Shown one piece after another: positions 35,873 through 44,236 of a stretch of 64,000 nt of DNA. Numbering within the stretch: position 1 is the stretch's first letter; the number at the start of each line of letters is the position of its first letter. The DNA lies in assembly GCA_002493905.1 (NCBI GenBank), contig DLAJ01000007.1, forward strand, positions 1 through 64,000, written 5' to 3'. The notes below the pieces were generated by a model that did not search any database, was not told where the DNA came from, and saw nothing but the letters and a program-made list of their open reading frames with translations. The translations under genes and the position numbers were made by a program. Source of the stretch: Lachnospiraceae bacterium UBA7050. Lineage in GTDB: Bacteria; Bacillota; Clostridia; Lachnospirales; Lachnospiraceae.

Positions 35873-36859
35873 TTACTCATACAATCCAAGATGAAAAATA
35901 TATTTATGCTTATATTTCCCGCCGTTGATCCTAATTGCCGCCAAAGCTGCTCCAACCGCGGGCGCGACAATGCCATCACACTGTGCAAGCAGATAAACGG
36001 TGATCAAATAGTCTTCTCCACGCAAATATTTATCATTTTCCCGCTGCAGATTTATTTCTGCTAATACCGTTTTGACCGTATGATCAAATCTGGGGACATC
36101 ATATGCAAGCATTTTATCTCCAAACTCATCCTTCATCCTATCATAAATCATCCTGTCTTCCGTTGCCAGATAAACATATTCGTATCCCCATTGCTCCTTC
36201 TTTTCTTTTACCGTTTCCAGCAATAGCTCTACATCCGGTACAATCTCATGATGAGACGGTTTCAGACTCATATAATCCGTTCCCCGTCCTACGACACCAA
36301 GAACTTTTGCATTTAACGGGAAAAGCATATCTCCCGCCTCCTGAATCTTCTTTGCCAAATGCTCCTTTACAACACAGTACTTCTCAATCATTTCATGAAA
36401 ATATACAATTTCTTTCTCATCCTCCGCCCCATAATAACCTGCAGAAAAGTATCTGTCACCAATAATGACATGCCTGCTATGCCGCACATCTTTTAACGAC
36501 CATTGTGTCGGCTGATGGAAAAAATACTCCCATGAATTCACCTTTCCTAATAAATTATTATCTAAGTACATATTTTTATAATTCTGATAATCCACAATTG
36601 GAATATATCCTTTTTCGACCGCATAACTTATTTTGTGCAGGACATAATTGTGAATAGACATCAACCCAGGCTCGGCGGCTTCGGGACGTATGATATAAAA
36701 CACAATATTTTTATTGCGAAACCCTAAAATTCGTTTCCGTTCATGCATACAGATCCAGCTTCCGTTTATCACATCCCGGACTCTTCCAACCATTTCCCGT
36801 GGATTCTTCAGATAAAAAAATGGACTTGATGCAAATCTTTTAAGACTCTCCAATACCAT
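35873..36859 (-). CDS. Fucosyltransferase-like (O-FucT/GT11 superfamily) protein
   Basis: 328 residues; GGGGAG ten bases before the ATG. KVLGVVGRGTDYMSLKP (about 190) matches the conserved donor-site RGTD segment of the fucosyltransferase superfamily, and YVYLATEDRMIYDRM (about 235) the nucleotide-binding ATED region. A C-terminal AQCDGIVAPAVGAALAAIRI completes the fold. Donor specificity (GDP-fucose or another sugar) is not proven. The partial gene at 63710-64000 has a related C-terminal motif. Confidence 0.65.
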   Translation of the reverse strand: MVLESLKRFASSPFFYLKNPREMVGRVRDVINGSWICMHERKRILGFRNKNIVFYIIRPEAAEPGLMSIHNYVLHKISYAVEKGYIPIVDYQNYKNMYLDNNLLGKVNSWEYFFHQPTQWSLKDVRHSRHVIIGDRYFSAGYYGAEDEKEIVYFHEMIEKYCVVKEHLAKKIQEAGDMLFPLNAKVLGVVGRGTDYMSLKPSHHEIVPDVELLLETVKEKKEQWGYEYVYLATEDRMIYDRMKDEFGDKMLAYDVPRFDHTVKTVLAEINLQRENDKYLRGEDYLITVYLLAQCDGIVAPAVGAALAAIRINGGKYKHKYIFHLGLYE

Positions 36860-36864
36860 TGATA

Positions 36865-36975
36865 TTAATCTCCCCGAACGCTGTTACCTTTTTCCATATA
36901 CAGCTGAAACGTTAACACCAAAGCCTCTTGCCATTCCAGGTCACCTTCAAACAGATAATTGTTACTGCCTGCCAT
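36865..36975 (-). CDS. Possible small overlapping frame, or remnant of a longer 3' end
   Basis: A 36-codon frame starts with an ATG inside the end of the GT2 gene (out of frame) and stops five bases before the fucosyltransferase-like ATG. Its reading has a protein-like composition (LFEGDLEWQEALVLTFQLYM). It could be a coupling peptide, or the former C-terminus of the GT2 reached by a frameshift. I see no clear ribosome binding site. Confidence 0.25.
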   Translation of the reverse strand: MAGSNNYLFEGDLEWQEALVLTFQLYMEKGNSVRGD

Positions 36976-37696
36976 TAAATATCGCTGTGATTTTTGTTTT
37001 CCATCTCTGGATTCTTCTTTGACGCTTGCTGATCATCCCATAATGAACCTGTAAATCAAGTAAGTCAAAAAAAGCTTTCTGCGTGCTGCACATCCCTCCG
37101 ATTCTGAAATTTGCAAGCACCTCGTAAATCGGTATAAAGCGGACTCCTTTGCACTTTTTATATCTTAACATCAGATCATAATCTGCAACGCTGCAATAAC
37201 GTGTGTCAAAAACACCATATTTATCATAAGCACCCTTCGTCACAAAACAGGCCGGATGTCCAATCATTCTTTGTTCCAAGAATTCCGGAGAACGAATCCA
37301 CACAGATTCTTCCTTTTCATCCACCCATGTCCGCATTCCGCCATATAAAACCGCACACTCCTCTTTTTCATATGCTCCGACTACTTTTTCAACCGCATCT
37401 GCTTCATAGTAATCATCACTGTTGATGATGCCGATGATGTCCCCATGCGCCATTCTTATCCCTTTATTCATAGCATCATAAATACCATGATCCGGTTCCG
37501 ATACATAATGCATCCGCGTGCCAAAACGCTGTTTGAATTCCCTGATAATAGCTAAGGTACCATCCGTAGATCCCCCATCTACAACAATATATTCTATATT
37601 GGGGTAGGTCTGTTTGAGCACGCTATCCATTGTCTGGCGAATCGTCTTCTCACTATTATAACAAACAGTAATAATACTAACAAGAATATTATCCAT
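36962..37696 (-). CDS. Family 2 glycosyltransferase
   Basis: 244 residues from the ATG at 37696 (AGG five bases upstream). Complete GT-A motifs: VSIITVCYNSEKTIRQTMDS, YIVVDGGSTDGT, DHGIYDAMNKGI and GIINSDDYYEADAV (DxD equivalent). No membrane helix. It is close in plan to the GT2 at 39940-40731, so the two probably add related sugars. Confidence 0.85.
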   Translation of the reverse strand: MDNILVSIITVCYNSEKTIRQTMDSVLKQTYPNIEYIVVDGGSTDGTLAIIREFKQRFGTRMHYVSEPDHGIYDAMNKGIRMAHGDIIGIINSDDYYEADAVEKVVGAYEKEECAVLYGGMRTWVDEKEESVWIRSPEFLEQRMIGHPACFVTKGAYDKYGVFDTRYCSVADYDLMLRYKKCKGVRFIPIYEVLANFRIGGMCSTQKAFFDLLDLQVHYGMISKRQRRIQRWKTKITAIFNGRQ

Positions 37697-37733
37697 CACT
37701 ACCTGCCTTATCCGCATCAATTCCTTAACGTAT

Positions 37734-38663
37734 TTATTGTTTCCATTTCCAAATTGACCGATTCACATCCATTCCCAAAACCGACTTTATTTTCACGATC
37801 AGACCATGCCCGTTCGTTCTCTTAAAATACGTCCGGTCAAATTCCTCATCCCACGCAGCTTCCTTTCTGTGACGAATCGGGAATCTGCACTCTCCGGTTT
37901 TTAGCTCCACACTTTTCAGTTCACCTGTTGTGTGCGTGGATTCCTCCTGAAAGCCGATATTGCGTGTATAGCTCTGTCTTGGCGCAATATTCAGCTTATC
38001 GTGTAAGATCGTCGCATACATCAGCTGATAATCCCACGTATCATAGGAATGTTTATACAGCGCGTCAAACTCTGCCGTATACACCCAATAGGACTTTAAC
38101 GGCAGCACCTTGCGGAAGACCGGATTTTTCTTTTCCTTCTCCCATGTCTTTAAGTCAAAATCGTAAAGCTTCCATGCCCGTCTCCACGACGCCCATCCCC
38201 AGATAAACGGCACCTTTGTGAACAGATAATCGTGTTCTGTCTCATAATACGCCGCCGGATTGCTGCCCCCAATCACCATAATCCTTTCATCATCACGGTA
38301 ATATTCGAGCATTTCCTGACAATACCGGAAAAACGTAGGGTCAGGCAGGCAGTCATCCTCTAAGATAATTGCTTCCTCCTCCTGCTCAAACACCCATGAA
38401 ATGCCGCTCGAAACCCTTCTGCCGCACCCCATATTCTCTCCGGCATAATTTTTATGCACTTCGCACTCCCAGTCAATATGCGATTCCATATAAGCGCGGA
38501 CCTCGGCAACCTTCTCTTCCTCTCCCTGCACATGTGCTCTTGCGCCATCGGATACAAGATATAATTTCGTCGGTTTTGCCTGTCTGATGGCCTCAAAAAC
38601 CTGCTTTGTGGTCGATAAACGGTTAAACGTAAAAAAAGCAACCGGCGTTGTCAATTGTTCCAT
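37734..38663 (-). CDS. GNT-I-like (EDD-motif) glycosyltransferase, copy 2
   Basis: 309 residues; GGAG four bases before the ATG. VAFFTFNRLSTTKQVFEAI opens the GT-A domain, EAIILEDDCLPDPTFF (about 100) is the metal motif, FIWGWASWRRAW (about 160) the Trp-rich segment, and GFQEESTHTTGE (about 255) the shared C-terminal motif. It is related to the copies at 30734 and 58523. It lies between a GT2 and a GT4 gene in the middle of module B. Confidence 0.78.
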   Translation of the reverse strand: MEQLTTPVAFFTFNRLSTTKQVFEAIRQAKPTKLYLVSDGARAHVQGEEEKVAEVRAYMESHIDWECEVHKNYAGENMGCGRRVSSGISWVFEQEEEAIILEDDCLPDPTFFRYCQEMLEYYRDDERIMVIGGSNPAAYYETEHDYLFTKVPFIWGWASWRRAWKLYDFDLKTWEKEKKNPVFRKVLPLKSYWVYTAEFDALYKHSYDTWDYQLMYATILHDKLNIAPRQSYTRNIGFQEESTHTTGELKSVELKTGECRFPIRHRKEAAWDEEFDRTYFKRTNGHGLIVKIKSVLGMDVNRSIWKWKQ

Positions 38664-38716
38664 ATCACTCCATGCTCCTTTTCCTGCTTCTGTTCCATAT
38701 CACATGCAAATCCGTT

Positions 38717-39904
38717 TTATGACAACAGTTCCTCAAAAAGCTTCCGATACTTTCCGCCAATCTCTTTTAAGGAATTTGCATTCCTGATATACTGCATCGG
38801 ATGCTCCGTACAATACCGGATACCTTCCGCAAGCTGCTCATAACTGCCGTACTCCCCTAAATAGCCGTTCGCCTTATGCGTTACCTGTTCGGCGATCCCG
38901 CCGATGCAAAATGCCGCCACCGGCGTCCCGCATGCAAGCGCCTCCCCAACCGTATAGCAGAAGCTCTCCTGTTCGGAGGGCGCTAAAAATACGTCCGCAA
39001 GATTGTAGACCTCGGTCATCTCCTCCTCGGAATGAATATAGCCAAGATACCTTGTTTCCAATGGACAATCCTCGATCCGCTCTTCATCCTTATTGCCGAA
39101 TACCACTAACAGATACTTTTCTGCCTCTAACTTCCGCAGCGCTCCCACTAGATTCTGCGCGCCTTTCGTCCGGTTCGACAATGCAAGGCAGGCACCAAAA
39201 AGTATGATTTTCTTATGAGTCACTACGCCGTATTTCGCGCGCAGCGCTTCCTTGTCTTCTAATCTGCGGTACTGTTCGTAATCAATCGGATTCCATATCC
39301 ATGTAATACGCCGTCCCTGCCAGATACGGCTTTTTTCCGCACACTCCGCGCTCCATCTGCTCGGTCCGGCTAAAGTAAGGGAGCCGGAGAACGCCCGTGC
39401 CTTTCTGATAAAATTGCGGCGTGACAGATCGTTTTCCTTTTTAGAACCGATCAGCGGACATTTCCCGCAGCCTTCCGCATAACGGCCGCAGTAACGGTCA
39501 TAATGGCAGCCCCCGGTACAATTCCACATATCATGCGCCACCCAGACCACAGGCTTTCCAAGTGCAAGAAGCTGTTCCACATTCCGGTATCCGATAAACG
39601 AATTAACCCAGTGCAGCATGATGACATCCGCCTCCCTGACTGCAGGATGCTTCGCCATATTGGTTCCAAAATGATCAGAAATAACTTCGCCTTTGGAAAG
39701 CAGCAGATTTCCGACGTTTTTCGCCTTGGACAGCAGGCTTTTGACCGGCGTGTCAATCACCTGCGTTCCGACACTGTCCGAATGATATTTTGTCCTCAAA
39801 AGTACCACGGACTCCACGCCGTTCATCTGAAGTCCGCGGTGAATCCGCTCCACCGCTTTATAGGAACCGCCCAGGTCGGTTGTTGCCAAATGCACTACTT
39901 TCAT
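38717..39904 (-). CDS. Family 4 glycosyltransferase with Cys-rich insert
   Basis: 395 residues from the ATG at 39904 (GGGGG upstream); a GTG at 39943 overlapping the previous stop is possible. MKVVHLATTDLGGSYKAVER is the acceptor-side loop. A Cys-rich segment (CTGGCHYDRYCGRYAEGCGK, about 130-150) could bind a metal. The donor site shows FLAPSEQESFCYTVGEALAC and GTPVAAFCIGGIAE near 310-345. GT4 enzymes of this kind often act on colanic acid-like glycans. The rest of the donor domain is standard. Confidence 0.8.
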   Translation of the reverse strand: MKVVHLATTDLGGSYKAVERIHRGLQMNGVESVVLLRTKYHSDSVGTQVIDTPVKSLLSKAKNVGNLLLSKGEVISDHFGTNMAKHPAVREADVIMLHWVNSFIGYRNVEQLLALGKPVVWVAHDMWNCTGGCHYDRYCGRYAEGCGKCPLIGSKKENDLSRRNFIRKARAFSGSLTLAGPSRWSAECAEKSRIWQGRRITWIWNPIDYEQYRRLEDKEALRAKYGVVTHKKIILFGACLALSNRTKGAQNLVGALRKLEAEKYLLVVFGNKDEERIEDCPLETRYLGYIHSEEEMTEVYNLADVFLAPSEQESFCYTVGEALACGTPVAAFCIGGIAEQVTHKANGYLGEYGSYEQLAEGIRYCTEHPMQYIRNANSLKEIGGKYRKLFEELLS

Positions 39905-39939
39905 ATTGCCCCCAAAAATAATACTTTCTTTGTATCTTC

Positions 39940-40731
39940 TCACTTCCGGATATACAAAACCCTGTATACCCCGTGCAGCAGCTTCGAAAGCACGCGGCTG
40001 TTTCTACAGAATTCAAACAGCGCAAAAACAGGATACCCCCATGGCAGATGATCTTTGATACAGCGCTTCGCCTCCCGCTGATAATCCATTTTATTCTTAA
40101 CGCTTGCGCTGTTTTCATCCAGTGAATAGTCTGCCATCATCTCACCGGTACAGACAAAGGGCACTTTTTTCTTTTTTAACCGCAGCATCCATTCGCGGTC
40201 CGCGCAGATACGGTAATGCTCTGCGTCAAACTGTGCAATATCAAAACATGCCCGGTTCGCCAAAACCGCCTGATGATTGATGCAGTCCCCCGTCAGGTAA
40301 TAGAGCAGACTGCCGCACGATTTTCCGTAAATCCGCTGCTCAGTATGCCCATCAGGATGGACATAGGTGATGCTGCCGTACAGCACTTCCGCGCGTGGCG
40401 GATGACAGCGCGCCGCCATCCGTTTGATCACACCCGCATCATACAGCGTATCTCCCGCGTTCAGAAAATAAAGATAATCCCCCGATGCTCTTCTGAGCCC
40501 TTTATTCATCGCATCATAAATGCCCTTGTCCGGTTCGGAATACCATTTTAGTTTTCCGCATTCAGCATAAGGGCGCACAAGCGCCTCCGTATCGTCCGTG
40601 GAAGCGCCGTCAATGATGAGATATTCAATATAGGGATAAGTCTGCTCCGTCACCGAGCGGATGGTCTGCTCAATGACGCACTCCGCGTTATAGCAGACCG
40701 TGATGATGCTGATCGTTATCGGTTTCATCAT
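39940..40731 (-). CDS. Family 2 glycosyltransferase
   Basis: 263 residues. ISIITVCYNAECVIEQTIRS, YLIIDGASTDDTEAL, DKGIYDAMNKGLRRASGD and FLNAGDTLYDAGV are the ordered GT-A motifs; ADREWMLRL supplies the acceptor-side acidic residues. The gene follows the GtrB-like gene by seven bases. Its motifs match the GT2 at 36962-37696 closely, pointing to duplication inside module B. Confidence 0.85.
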   Translation of the reverse strand: MMKPITISIITVCYNAECVIEQTIRSVTEQTYPYIEYLIIDGASTDDTEALVRPYAECGKLKWYSEPDKGIYDAMNKGLRRASGDYLYFLNAGDTLYDAGVIKRMAARCHPPRAEVLYGSITYVHPDGHTEQRIYGKSCGSLLYYLTGDCINHQAVLANRACFDIAQFDAEHYRICADREWMLRLKKKKVPFVCTGEMMADYSLDENSASVKNKMDYQREAKRCIKDHLPWGYPVFALFEFCRNSRVLSKLLHGVYRVLYIRK

Positions 40732-40738
40732 GTTTGTT

Positions 40739-41803
40739 TCATCTTTCCACGGTTTCTCCGGTTTCTTTGGTGGTCATTTCGGTCTCTTCCACAGCACTCT
40801 GCGGCGCACTTTCCGGCACTTCCGCCGCACTTTGGGACGCCCCTTCCGGTGCCTTCTCCACATCTTCAAAATTCAACCGTTTTTCCTCTACCACAAGCGG
40901 GCGGTGGATGACACGTGTATTGATATTTAAGATATATTCCCCGATCAGTCCGATAAAAAACAATTGTATGGAACCTAAAATATAAACGCCGAGCACCATC
41001 GGTGCATTACCCGCCTGAAAATTATCCCAATTGCAAAGTTTCATGATCAAATAGACTAACGCAATGAGCATACTGATCCCGGAGGACAGAAAACCAAGCA
41101 GCGTCGCAATGCGCAGCCCAACCTTGGTATAAGAAGTAATGCTCAGCATCGCCGCATCATACAGGCTGAAAAAATTGTTGTGCGTCTTGCCGGCACGGCG
41201 CTTTGCCTGCTCATAGAAAATCTCCTTGCGGTTAAATCCGGAACCGTATTCCGCTACGATTCCGCGCAAAAAAGGTACCGGATCGTTCAATTCCTTCAAA
41301 ATAGCAATAAAAGACTTGTCATACAGTCCAAACCCGGTAAAATGCTCGATCATCTTGACATCGGACATATTCTTTATCAATTTATAGTAGCAGGAACGAA
41401 GCCAGTAAATAAACCCGTTCTCCTTACTGGTGGATTTAATGCCGCTGACGATCTTATGCCCCTGCTCCCACTCATGAACGAAGGTGGGAATCATTTCCAC
41501 GGGGTCCTGAAAATCACAGCACATACTGATTGTACAGTCCCCTGTCGTCTGGCACATACCATGGAACGGCGAATTGAACTGCCCGAAATTCGTCACATTA
41601 AAAATCGCCTTGATCCGTTTGTCATCCCCGCACAGCTTCTCCAGCTTGTCCCTTGTACCGTCCGTCGAGCAGTTGTCAATAAACAGCAGCTCATAGTCAT
41701 ATTGCGGCAGTGCCTCCGTCATGACGTTTGTGACCGCCATCGCCATGAGATCGACATTTTCCACTTCGTTATAGCACGGGATTAATATGCTTATTTTTTT
41801 CAT
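40739..41803 (-). CDS. GtrB/ArnC-type membrane glycosyltransferase with Glu/Ala-rich tail
   Basis: 354 residues. ISILIPCYNEVENVDLMAM, LLFIDNCSTDGT and TISMCCDFQDPVEM (metal motif) form the GT-A domain. Two transmembrane helices follow (ATLLGFLSSGISMLIALVYL and IQLFFIGLIGEYILNI). The last 40 residues are a hydrophilic, repetitive tail (AEVPESAP, SAVEETE). It probably makes polyprenyl-phosphate-linked sugar. It is the first gene of module B and has a promoter with a dyad just upstream. A second GtrB-type enzyme is at 21967-22944. Confidence 0.82.
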   Translation of the reverse strand: MKKISILIPCYNEVENVDLMAMAVTNVMTEALPQYDYELLFIDNCSTDGTRDKLEKLCGDDKRIKAIFNVTNFGQFNSPFHGMCQTTGDCTISMCCDFQDPVEMIPTFVHEWEQGHKIVSGIKSTSKENGFIYWLRSCYYKLIKNMSDVKMIEHFTGFGLYDKSFIAILKELNDPVPFLRGIVAEYGSGFNRKEIFYEQAKRRAGKTHNNFFSLYDAAMLSITSYTKVGLRIATLLGFLSSGISMLIALVYLIMKLCNWDNFQAGNAPMVLGVYILGSIQLFFIGLIGEYILNINTRVIHRPLVVEEKRLNFEDVEKAPEGASQSAAEVPESAPQSAVEETEMTTKETGETVER

Positions 41804-41852
41804 GAGACACCTTCATCCGCTGAATCGTTTCGTAAAAATTGACCGACAATAT

Positions 41853-41891
41853 AAAATAGCACTATGGTTAGTATATGCCAATAGTGCTATT
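41853..41891 (-). promoter_or_regulatory. Promoter candidate overlapped by an 11-bp perfect dyad
   Basis: Arms AATAGCACTAT (41855-41865) and ATAGTGCTATT (41881-41891) are perfect inverted repeats with a 15-base loop. On the minus strand TTGGCA (41881-41876), 17 bases and TATTTT (41858-41853) form a promoter reading into module B. One arm covers the -10 box and the other flanks the -35 box, as for a repressor site. It could instead be a weak terminator for the HD gene. Confidence 0.5.
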
Positions 41892-41996
41892 ATATGATAT
41901 TTTGTGGTATCCGTCAAACAGATGTGAAACAATGCGAATCCTCTCTTCACTGACGCTTCCTGCACAGACCGTTTTATGCCTGCTGTAAGATTACTG

Positions 41997-43682
41997 TCAG
42001 CTATTGAGCATCAGATATCTGCTAAACTCCCGAAGGTCAATATCTGCATCGCCCTTCGCGCCTTTTTTTAATTTTTTATTATAAAACAGATAAAAGAAAT
42101 GGTCTCTTTTCCTTTCATTCCCATGAAGCGGAGAGGCAACATCTCCGAACCTTACAATATAATCATCATCTCCCTCTTTTAAGGATGGAAATACAATTTT
42201 AATCTTTTCAAAATCATCCTTGCCAAAATTGCTCTCAAACTGCGAGGCTTTTACAACAACAAAATCAAACAGCAAACCCTTTTCATCCGCGTATTTTTTC
42301 AGATTTTTTACCATCTGAAGCATCCCGCTCTTTGTCTTTTTCTGAAGTCTGATAGATTCTGCATAATTTTCATCTTCTTCCTTCGTCTCATCTATTGCAT
42401 CCACATCTTTCACATCTTTTTTCAGTTTCCGCAGAAGAGCGTTGTTTACTACACATGTATCCGTTGATTTTGTAAGATATCCCGCAAGATTCTTCATAAT
42501 CTGGTCAAAATCGTCCCGAATTTTCCCTCCCGGAATCAATTCATTAAAATACGCATCGTATTCCGCTTCCGATTTCCAGACAGGATGCCTGCGCTTCCTT
42601 CTCTCAAAAAATTCCATTCCCAGCTCATCATGATAAACATTCTTAAACAAATGAATAATATCATCGTCACTGAGCAGTGAAATCCGTATATTTTTTAATT
42701 TGTGTCCTTCCACGCTTAATGATTCTTCAGAAAGCAATGTGCGCCCATCCGTAGCCAGCTTTTCGTTCAGACATGCGATCATATGATGAATCAGATAACT
42801 TTCATACAGCACCACGGGATGATTCTGTATCCACTTTCTTTCCGCATCGTGCGCATACGCAACATTTTCTATGATGCTTACGGCGCCCTTACCGTAAGCA
42901 AGCTCATACTTTCCTTCTTCTTTTACAATTGTAAGTGCCATGAGCAGGCGTTCATAATCGATATTTACCGTATCAAATCCCGTGATATAGGCATCGCGTT
43001 TCAGATAATCCAATTTATCCACATCTATGATCTTTCCATTCAGCATCCCGATAATGCAGTTTTGAATTTCTTTTTTCCGCCGGCCTTCAGCATAAGAATA
43101 TGTATATCCTGTTATACACCTCGCAAAAAATTCCCGGTCTGCCGGATTTTCAAAGCACTTTAATCCATAAAATTCTTTCAGTCCGACAATCGCACTCATG
43201 ATTTCATGCGGTGCCGCACCGTCCTTTTTTAACTTTTCCAAAAAATCTTTCTCAAGCTGCTCCTTTTCTATGCCATCCTGTCCAATTACTTCGATCAATC
43301 TCTCATGCAGCCTTTGAACCGAAAGATTCTCATCCTTGTAAAATTCTTCTCCAGTATGTGAAAAAGGCGCATGCCCAACATCATGCAGCAGACATGCAGC
43401 CAAAAAAATTTCTTTTATCTTCTGTATTTCCAAGCAATCTTTATAGATATTTTTTTTGATGATTTCTCTGCATAATGACTCAACCGCAATTTCTCCCAAA
43501 TGATAAACACCCAAAGAATGAACAAAGCGATTATGTACCGCTGATGCATATAGCGGAGAATAGCTCGTCTGGATGACTCTTCTCAATCTTTGAAACACAG
43601 CAGTATCCACAATCTCTTCCATATAATTCTTTGGTATTTCAATATATCCGTAAATCGGATCTTTTAATCTTTTGTTATCCAA
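41997..43682 (-). CDS. HD-domain phosphohydrolase (SAMHD1/YdhJ-like)
   Basis: 561 residues from the TTG at 43682, chosen because GGGAGG lies eight bases upstream; the frame opens at 43724. It begins LDNKRLKDPIYGYIEIPKNY. The metal set is complete: His in NRFVHSLGVYHLGE (about 55), His-Asp in LLHDVGHAPFSHTGE (about 100) and Asp in KLDYLKRDAY (about 215). Proteins of this type hydrolyse dNTPs or other phosphoesters. The second half is a long alpha/beta region without a named domain. It overlaps the stop of a 121-residue gene upstream. Nothing links it to glycan synthesis; nucleotide control or phage defence are possible. Confidence 0.75.
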   Translation of the reverse strand: MDNKRLKDPIYGYIEIPKNYMEEIVDTAVFQRLRRVIQTSYSPLYASAVHNRFVHSLGVYHLGEIAVESLCREIIKKNIYKDCLEIQKIKEIFLAACLLHDVGHAPFSHTGEEFYKDENLSVQRLHERLIEVIGQDGIEKEQLEKDFLEKLKKDGAAPHEIMSAIVGLKEFYGLKCFENPADREFFARCITGYTYSYAEGRRKKEIQNCIIGMLNGKIIDVDKLDYLKRDAYITGFDTVNIDYERLLMALTIVKEEGKYELAYGKGAVSIIENVAYAHDAERKWIQNHPVVLYESYLIHHMIACLNEKLATDGRTLLSEESLSVEGHKLKNIRISLLSDDDIIHLFKNVYHDELGMEFFERRKRRHPVWKSEAEYDAYFNELIPGGKIRDDFDQIMKNLAGYLTKSTDTCVVNNALLRKLKKDVKDVDAIDETKEEDENYAESIRLQKKTKSGMLQMVKNLKKYADEKGLLFDFVVVKASQFESNFGKDDFEKIKIVFPSLKEGDDDYIVRFGDVASPLHGNERKRDHFFYLFYNKKLKKGAKGDADIDLREFSRYLMLNS

Positions 43683-44040
43683 CCGCCAAGCCTCCCAATG
43701 CCATGATTGCCGAATTATCAACAAATGCTTTCAAGACATCAAGGGCAAGATAGCCGCGAAATTGATATATTAAGTCTTTAACCTGCTTCTCCTCCGCCAA
43801 GGCAACCGCCTGACCATCCTCCGTTTCTACAAAAAAATCCGAATAGTTTCGAAACATCGCATTTGTATTATCTCTTGACAAAAGCAGGACCGCTTTTTCG
43901 CCTTTGCTGTTCAGCAGTTTTACAACTCTTGTCCCATAGTCCTCCAATTCGCGATATGTCACATAGTTTCGTTCCAGCTTAGTCATGGCCACAATCAACG
44001 CATTCGCCGCTAAATCTTCTATTCCAATATAAAAACACAT
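43675..44040 (-). CDS. Small unrecognised protein coupled to the HD phosphohydrolase
   Basis: 121 residues from the ATG at 44040 (GGAGGG nine bases upstream). It is alpha/beta, with FYIGIEDLAANALIVAMTKL, VTYRELEDYGTRVVKLLNS and a small hydrophobic C-terminus ending IMALGGLAVG. I recognise no family. The last eight bases overlap the start of the HD gene, so the two are produced together. An inhibitor or partner subunit for the HD enzyme is possible. The pair sits as an island between two glycan modules. Confidence 0.6.
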   Translation of the reverse strand: MCFYIGIEDLAANALIVAMTKLERNYVTYRELEDYGTRVVKLLNSKGEKAVLLLSRDNTNAMFRNYSDFFVETEDGQAVALAEEKQVKDLIYQFRGYLALDVLKAFVDNSAIMALGGLAVG

Positions 44041-44086
44041 GAATTGACTCCCTCCATTTCTTTTGCCTTTTTCTTCTGTTACTTTC

Positions 44087-44128
44087 ATTATATGACCTTA
44101 CGGCACAAAATTACCGTTAATTGCCGTT
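44087..44128 (-). promoter_or_regulatory. TATAAT box and tandem 10-bp repeat upstream of the HD pair
   Basis: TATAAT on the minus strand at 44092-44087, without a clear -35 box. In its place are two tandem 10-bp repeats (AATTACCGTT 44109-44118, AATTGCCGTT 44119-44128), differing at one base. This looks like a promoter dependent on, or blocked by, a DNA-binding protein. Confidence 0.45.
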
Positions 44129-44156
44129 GTTAGTATTAGTATATCAGATACTTTCC

Positions 44157-44195
44157 TTTTTTACACTACTTTTTTACACTACTTTTTTACATTAC
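44157..44195. repeat. Three tandem 13-bp repeats
   Basis: TTTTTTACACTAC occurs at 44157-44169 and 44170-44182, and TTTTTTACATTAC at 44183-44195, followed by six more T. It lies between the HD pair and the SDR gene; the function is unknown. Confidence 0.8.
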
Positions 44196-44236
44196 TTTTT
44201 TCAGAAATTTTGCCTTCCGCCGACATACTGCATCTT

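Noticed and set aside
44157..44195. CRISPR array
   Set aside because: The units are 13 bp and directly adjacent, without spacers.
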